From contig JAGYIG010000010.1 in assembly GCA_018402455.1 (NCBI GenBank), positions 1 through 64,000 of the forward strand: DNA of 64,000 nucleotides. The letters run 5' to 3'. The notes below the pieces were generated by a model that did not search any database, was not told where the DNA came from, and worked only from the letters and a program-made list of their open reading frames with translations. Position 1 is the stretch's first letter; every line of letters begins with the position of its first letter. Of the stretch, positions 61,993 to 64,000 are shown piece by piece. Origin of the DNA: Opitutaceae bacterium (GTDB lineage Bacteria > Verrucomicrobiota > Verrucomicrobiia > Opitutales > Opitutaceae). The position numbers and the translations under genes are program-made.

Positions 61993-63879
61993 TTATCCCT
62001 CCGACATGCTTTGGGTCGATGTCCTCTTGGGCACTTGCACGAGCATGGCCTGCAGCTCTGCAAGTCTGACCGGTTTGCTCAGAAAATAGTTCATCCCGAC
62101 AGCGTGACATCGGGCCCGTTCCTCCGGCAGGGTGGCTGCGGTGAGCGCTATGATCGGGAGTTCGGCGGCTTGTCGGCCGTGTTCGGAGCAGTCGGGCTCG
62201 CTGGCCCAGCTACGGATCCGCCGGGTCGCTTCCCAGCCGTCCATGTTGGGCATGTGGCAATCCATCATGATGACATCGGGCAACGCCCCGGTCTGCAAAG
62301 CGGCGAGGGCTTCCACCCCGTCGGTTGCCACCACACAGTTACAGCCCAGCTCGCGCAATTGCACCGTGAGGATTTTGCGGTTCACCGGGTTGTCCTCCGC
62401 GAGCAGAACCTGGAGCCCGAGAGGGGCGGTCAAAGGCGCGCCGGATTTGGGCCGGGCGGGCCCCGTGGTAGCCGGCGCCAAGGCCAGCGCGAACCCGAAT
62501 ACAGACCCCTGGCTGGATTCGCTCTCCACCTCCAGTTTGCTGCCCATCATTTCCACCAACCGCGCGCTGATGGCGAGCCCCAGCCCGGTGCCGCCAAAGC
62601 GACGGGTGGTGGACGAGTCGGCTTGGGTGAATCGCTTAAAAATCCGCCGCATGGTCTCGTCATTCATCCCGATGCCCGTGTCGCGCACGGAGAAACGCAC
62701 CCGGGGCGGCGAGTCCCCGCTGATTTCCTGTTCCGCGCGCAGTTCAATCTTGCCGCCGGGGGGGGTGAATTTAACCGCGTTGGAAAGCAAATTCAGAAGG
62801 ATCTGGCGCAACCGAAAACTGTCGCTGCTGTAATACGGCGCCAGGTCCGGGTCCACGGAGTGGACCATGTGCAGGTTCTTTTCTTCCGCCACGGAAGCGA
62901 CGAGGGCCATGGTGTCGGCCAATAAGGACCGGACGGCAAACGGGTGTGATTCGAGGCTCAGCTCGCCGGCCTCGATCTTGGAGAAGTCAAGAATATCGCC
63001 TAGGAGCTTAAGGAGCAGCTCACCGGATTCCGTCACCAGTCGAGCGTGTTCCTCGGCATCCGGGGGCAGCTGGGGGTTTCGTCGGATGAGCTCGGAGGCC
63101 GCGATGATTCCGTTGAGCGGGGTACGAATCTCGTGACTCATGTTGGCCAAAAAATCGCTCTTGGCCCGGGAGGCATCATCCGCCCGTTGGGTGGCCTCGA
63201 CTAGGTCATGGGTGCGGGCTTCGACGAGTTGTTCGAGTTGATTGTGGCTGGCGCGGGCGGCGATGAGCGCTTCATGGCTGCGGCGGTTGGCGGCGGCGAC
63301 CATGCGCACCAAGGCCAAACCGATCGAAAATGCGGCCAGCATCGCGATCACCCCGTCCCGGCGCAGGGTGCGGGCCGCGAAATCGAGGGATCCCGCCAAC
63401 TCGTCGGTAAACACGACGGCTTGGTTGAACCAAATGAAACCGATCGTGGTGAATGCGAAAACCAACACCGCGACGCGTTGGGTTGCGAAGGCCAGAGCGA
63501 CCATAAGAAACACCAGATCGAACGAGAACAGCAGCAGCGCGGCGGCCACGGGTTCCTCGTAGACCGGCACGACCAGTAGGAGACCATGAATCGGCACCAC
63601 CGCACCGATCACGAGAACGTTGCCCGCCGCTTGGAGCCGGCCCTGCAACACCCAGTGCCAGGCCAAACCCGCGGCGCCCACGATGAACCCATTGGTCAGC
63701 AACCGATACTCGATGGCGGGCGGCTGCACCCACCACAACTTCACCAGATTGAGGGCCATCAGTCCGATCAACACCGCACTGAAACCGACCAACAATCGGG
63801 CTTTCAGCAGGTTGAACGACGCATCTTCCCGGTAGACCGCATCGATTCGAGCTATCAGAGATTTCACGAGTCGGATCAT
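61993..63879 (-). CDS. Hybrid histidine kinase with C-terminal receiver
   Basis: A 628-aa sensor. Five or six N-terminal membrane helices (about 27-195, MASE-like) with no large periplasmic domain, a coiled-coil (200-240), dimerisation domain with phospho-acceptor His249 (FLANMSHEIRTPLNG), ATPase domain with NLLSNAVKFT (N box), DTGIGM (G1) and GGTGLGLAIS (G2), and a receiver (489-618) with acceptor Asp540 (VIMMDCHMPNMDG). No separate response regulator or HPt gene lies nearby in this window, so the phosphate route is unknown. The membrane-embedded sensor suggests an intramembrane or redox signal. Confidence 0.93.
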   Translation of the reverse strand: MIRLVKSLIARIDAVYREDASFNLLKARLLVGFSAVLIGLMALNLVKLWWVQPPAIEYRLLTNGFIVGAAGLAWHWVLQGRLQAAGNVLVIGAVVPIHGLLLVVPVYEEPVAAALLLFSFDLVFLMVALAFATQRVAVLVFAFTTIGFIWFNQAVVFTDELAGSLDFAARTLRRDGVIAMLAAFSIGLALVRMVAAANRRSHEALIAARASHNQLEQLVEARTHDLVEATQRADDASRAKSDFLANMSHEIRTPLNGIIAASELIRRNPQLPPDAEEHARLVTESGELLLKLLGDILDFSKIEAGELSLESHPFAVRSLLADTMALVASVAEEKNLHMVHSVDPDLAPYYSSDSFRLRQILLNLLSNAVKFTPPGGKIELRAEQEISGDSPPRVRFSVRDTGIGMNDETMRRIFKRFTQADSSTTRRFGGTGLGLAISARLVEMMGSKLEVESESSQGSVFGFALALAPATTGPARPKSGAPLTAPLGLQVLLAEDNPVNRKILTVQLRELGCNCVVATDGVEALAALQTGALPDVIMMDCHMPNMDGWEATRRIRSWASEPDCSEHGRQAAELPIIALTAATLPEERARCHAVGMNYFLSKPVRLAELQAMLVQVPKRTSTQSMSEG

Positions 63880-64000
63880 AAGGACGCGCCGAGCTTGACC
63901 TCGCTCGGCGGAACAGGCGCCGACCCTCTGGTGTTGCTGAACTCAGAGCAAGGGCGGAAACGAGCCGCCGTTCGCCCCCACGGGGCCTCATGCGAGTCGT

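Noticed and set aside
1-64000. CRISPR array, tRNA, rRNA or insertion sequence
   Set aside because: No regularly spaced repeats of CRISPR size, no cloverleaf or CCA-type gene, and no transposase motif found in any gap I read.

Overview
The window is a 64 kb piece of a GC-rich bacterial chromosome, most likely from the Verrucomicrobiota (Opitutales/Opitutaceae-like). The pointers are: a PEP-CTERM protein built from autotransporter-type beta repeats, an NfeD–NfeD–FloA cluster, a GYF_2 membrane protein beside an ECF sigma factor, and a sulfatase/Gfo-Idh-MocA/lyase polysaccharide locus. Short palindromic elements ending in CGCCCTACC lie between genes. This placement is inference; there is no rRNA gene to test it. 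I see no tRNA, rRNA, CRISPR array, transposase, integrase or phage gene.

Layout. 0–8 kb: a cut VWA protein; a glyoxalase-fold protein; a minus-strand operon (secreted protein, circularly permuted ATP-grasp, alpha-E protein, OGG1-type DNA glycosylase); an orphan peptide-binding lipoprotein; a GYF_2 membrane protein. 8–14 kb: an ECF sigma factor, a YfbK-like protein that has lost its VWA domain and carries frameshifts, and a 1132-aa PEP-CTERM protein. 14–21 kb: an overlapping minus-strand operon (tesA, beta-barrel protein, cupredoxin, class III adenylate cyclase), divergent from a YbbA/YbbP-type exporter whose permease frame is split. 21–28 kb: SlyD-like isomerase, FAD oxidoreductase, and a MacA/MacB-type exporter with one ATPase and two permeases. 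28–33 kb: a nucleotide kinase, UbiB and a phasin-like protein in conflicting frames, and an OxyR-like regulator facing a tiny membrane-protein gene across a near-canonical OxyR operator. 33–41 kb: DUF4199, AIM24-like, RRM, Smr, TatA and mutarotase genes, then NfeD/NfeD/FloA. 41–49 kb: RodZ-like protein, FtsK, mannose-6-phosphate isomerase, GrpE, DnaJ. 49–61 kb: sulfatase, two Gfo/Idh/MocA oxidoreductases, a beta-propeller glycosidase-like protein, a medium-chain dehydrogenase, a heparinase/alginate-lyase-type enzyme and a GH67/GH20-like protein, with a decayed copy of the dehydrogenase 3' end. 62–64 kb: a hybrid histidine kinase.

The strongest candidates for new biology are (i) the OxyR-like regulator with serine at the peroxidatic-cysteine position, its operator and the 59-aa membrane protein it faces; (ii) the cupredoxin/beta-barrel/adenylate-cyclase operon; and (iii) the VWA-less YfbK-like protein behind an ECF sigma factor. 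Several reading-frame breaks sit in short G/C runs where one missing base would restore the protein. Some 'pseudogenes' here may therefore be sequence errors, and I say so where it applies.
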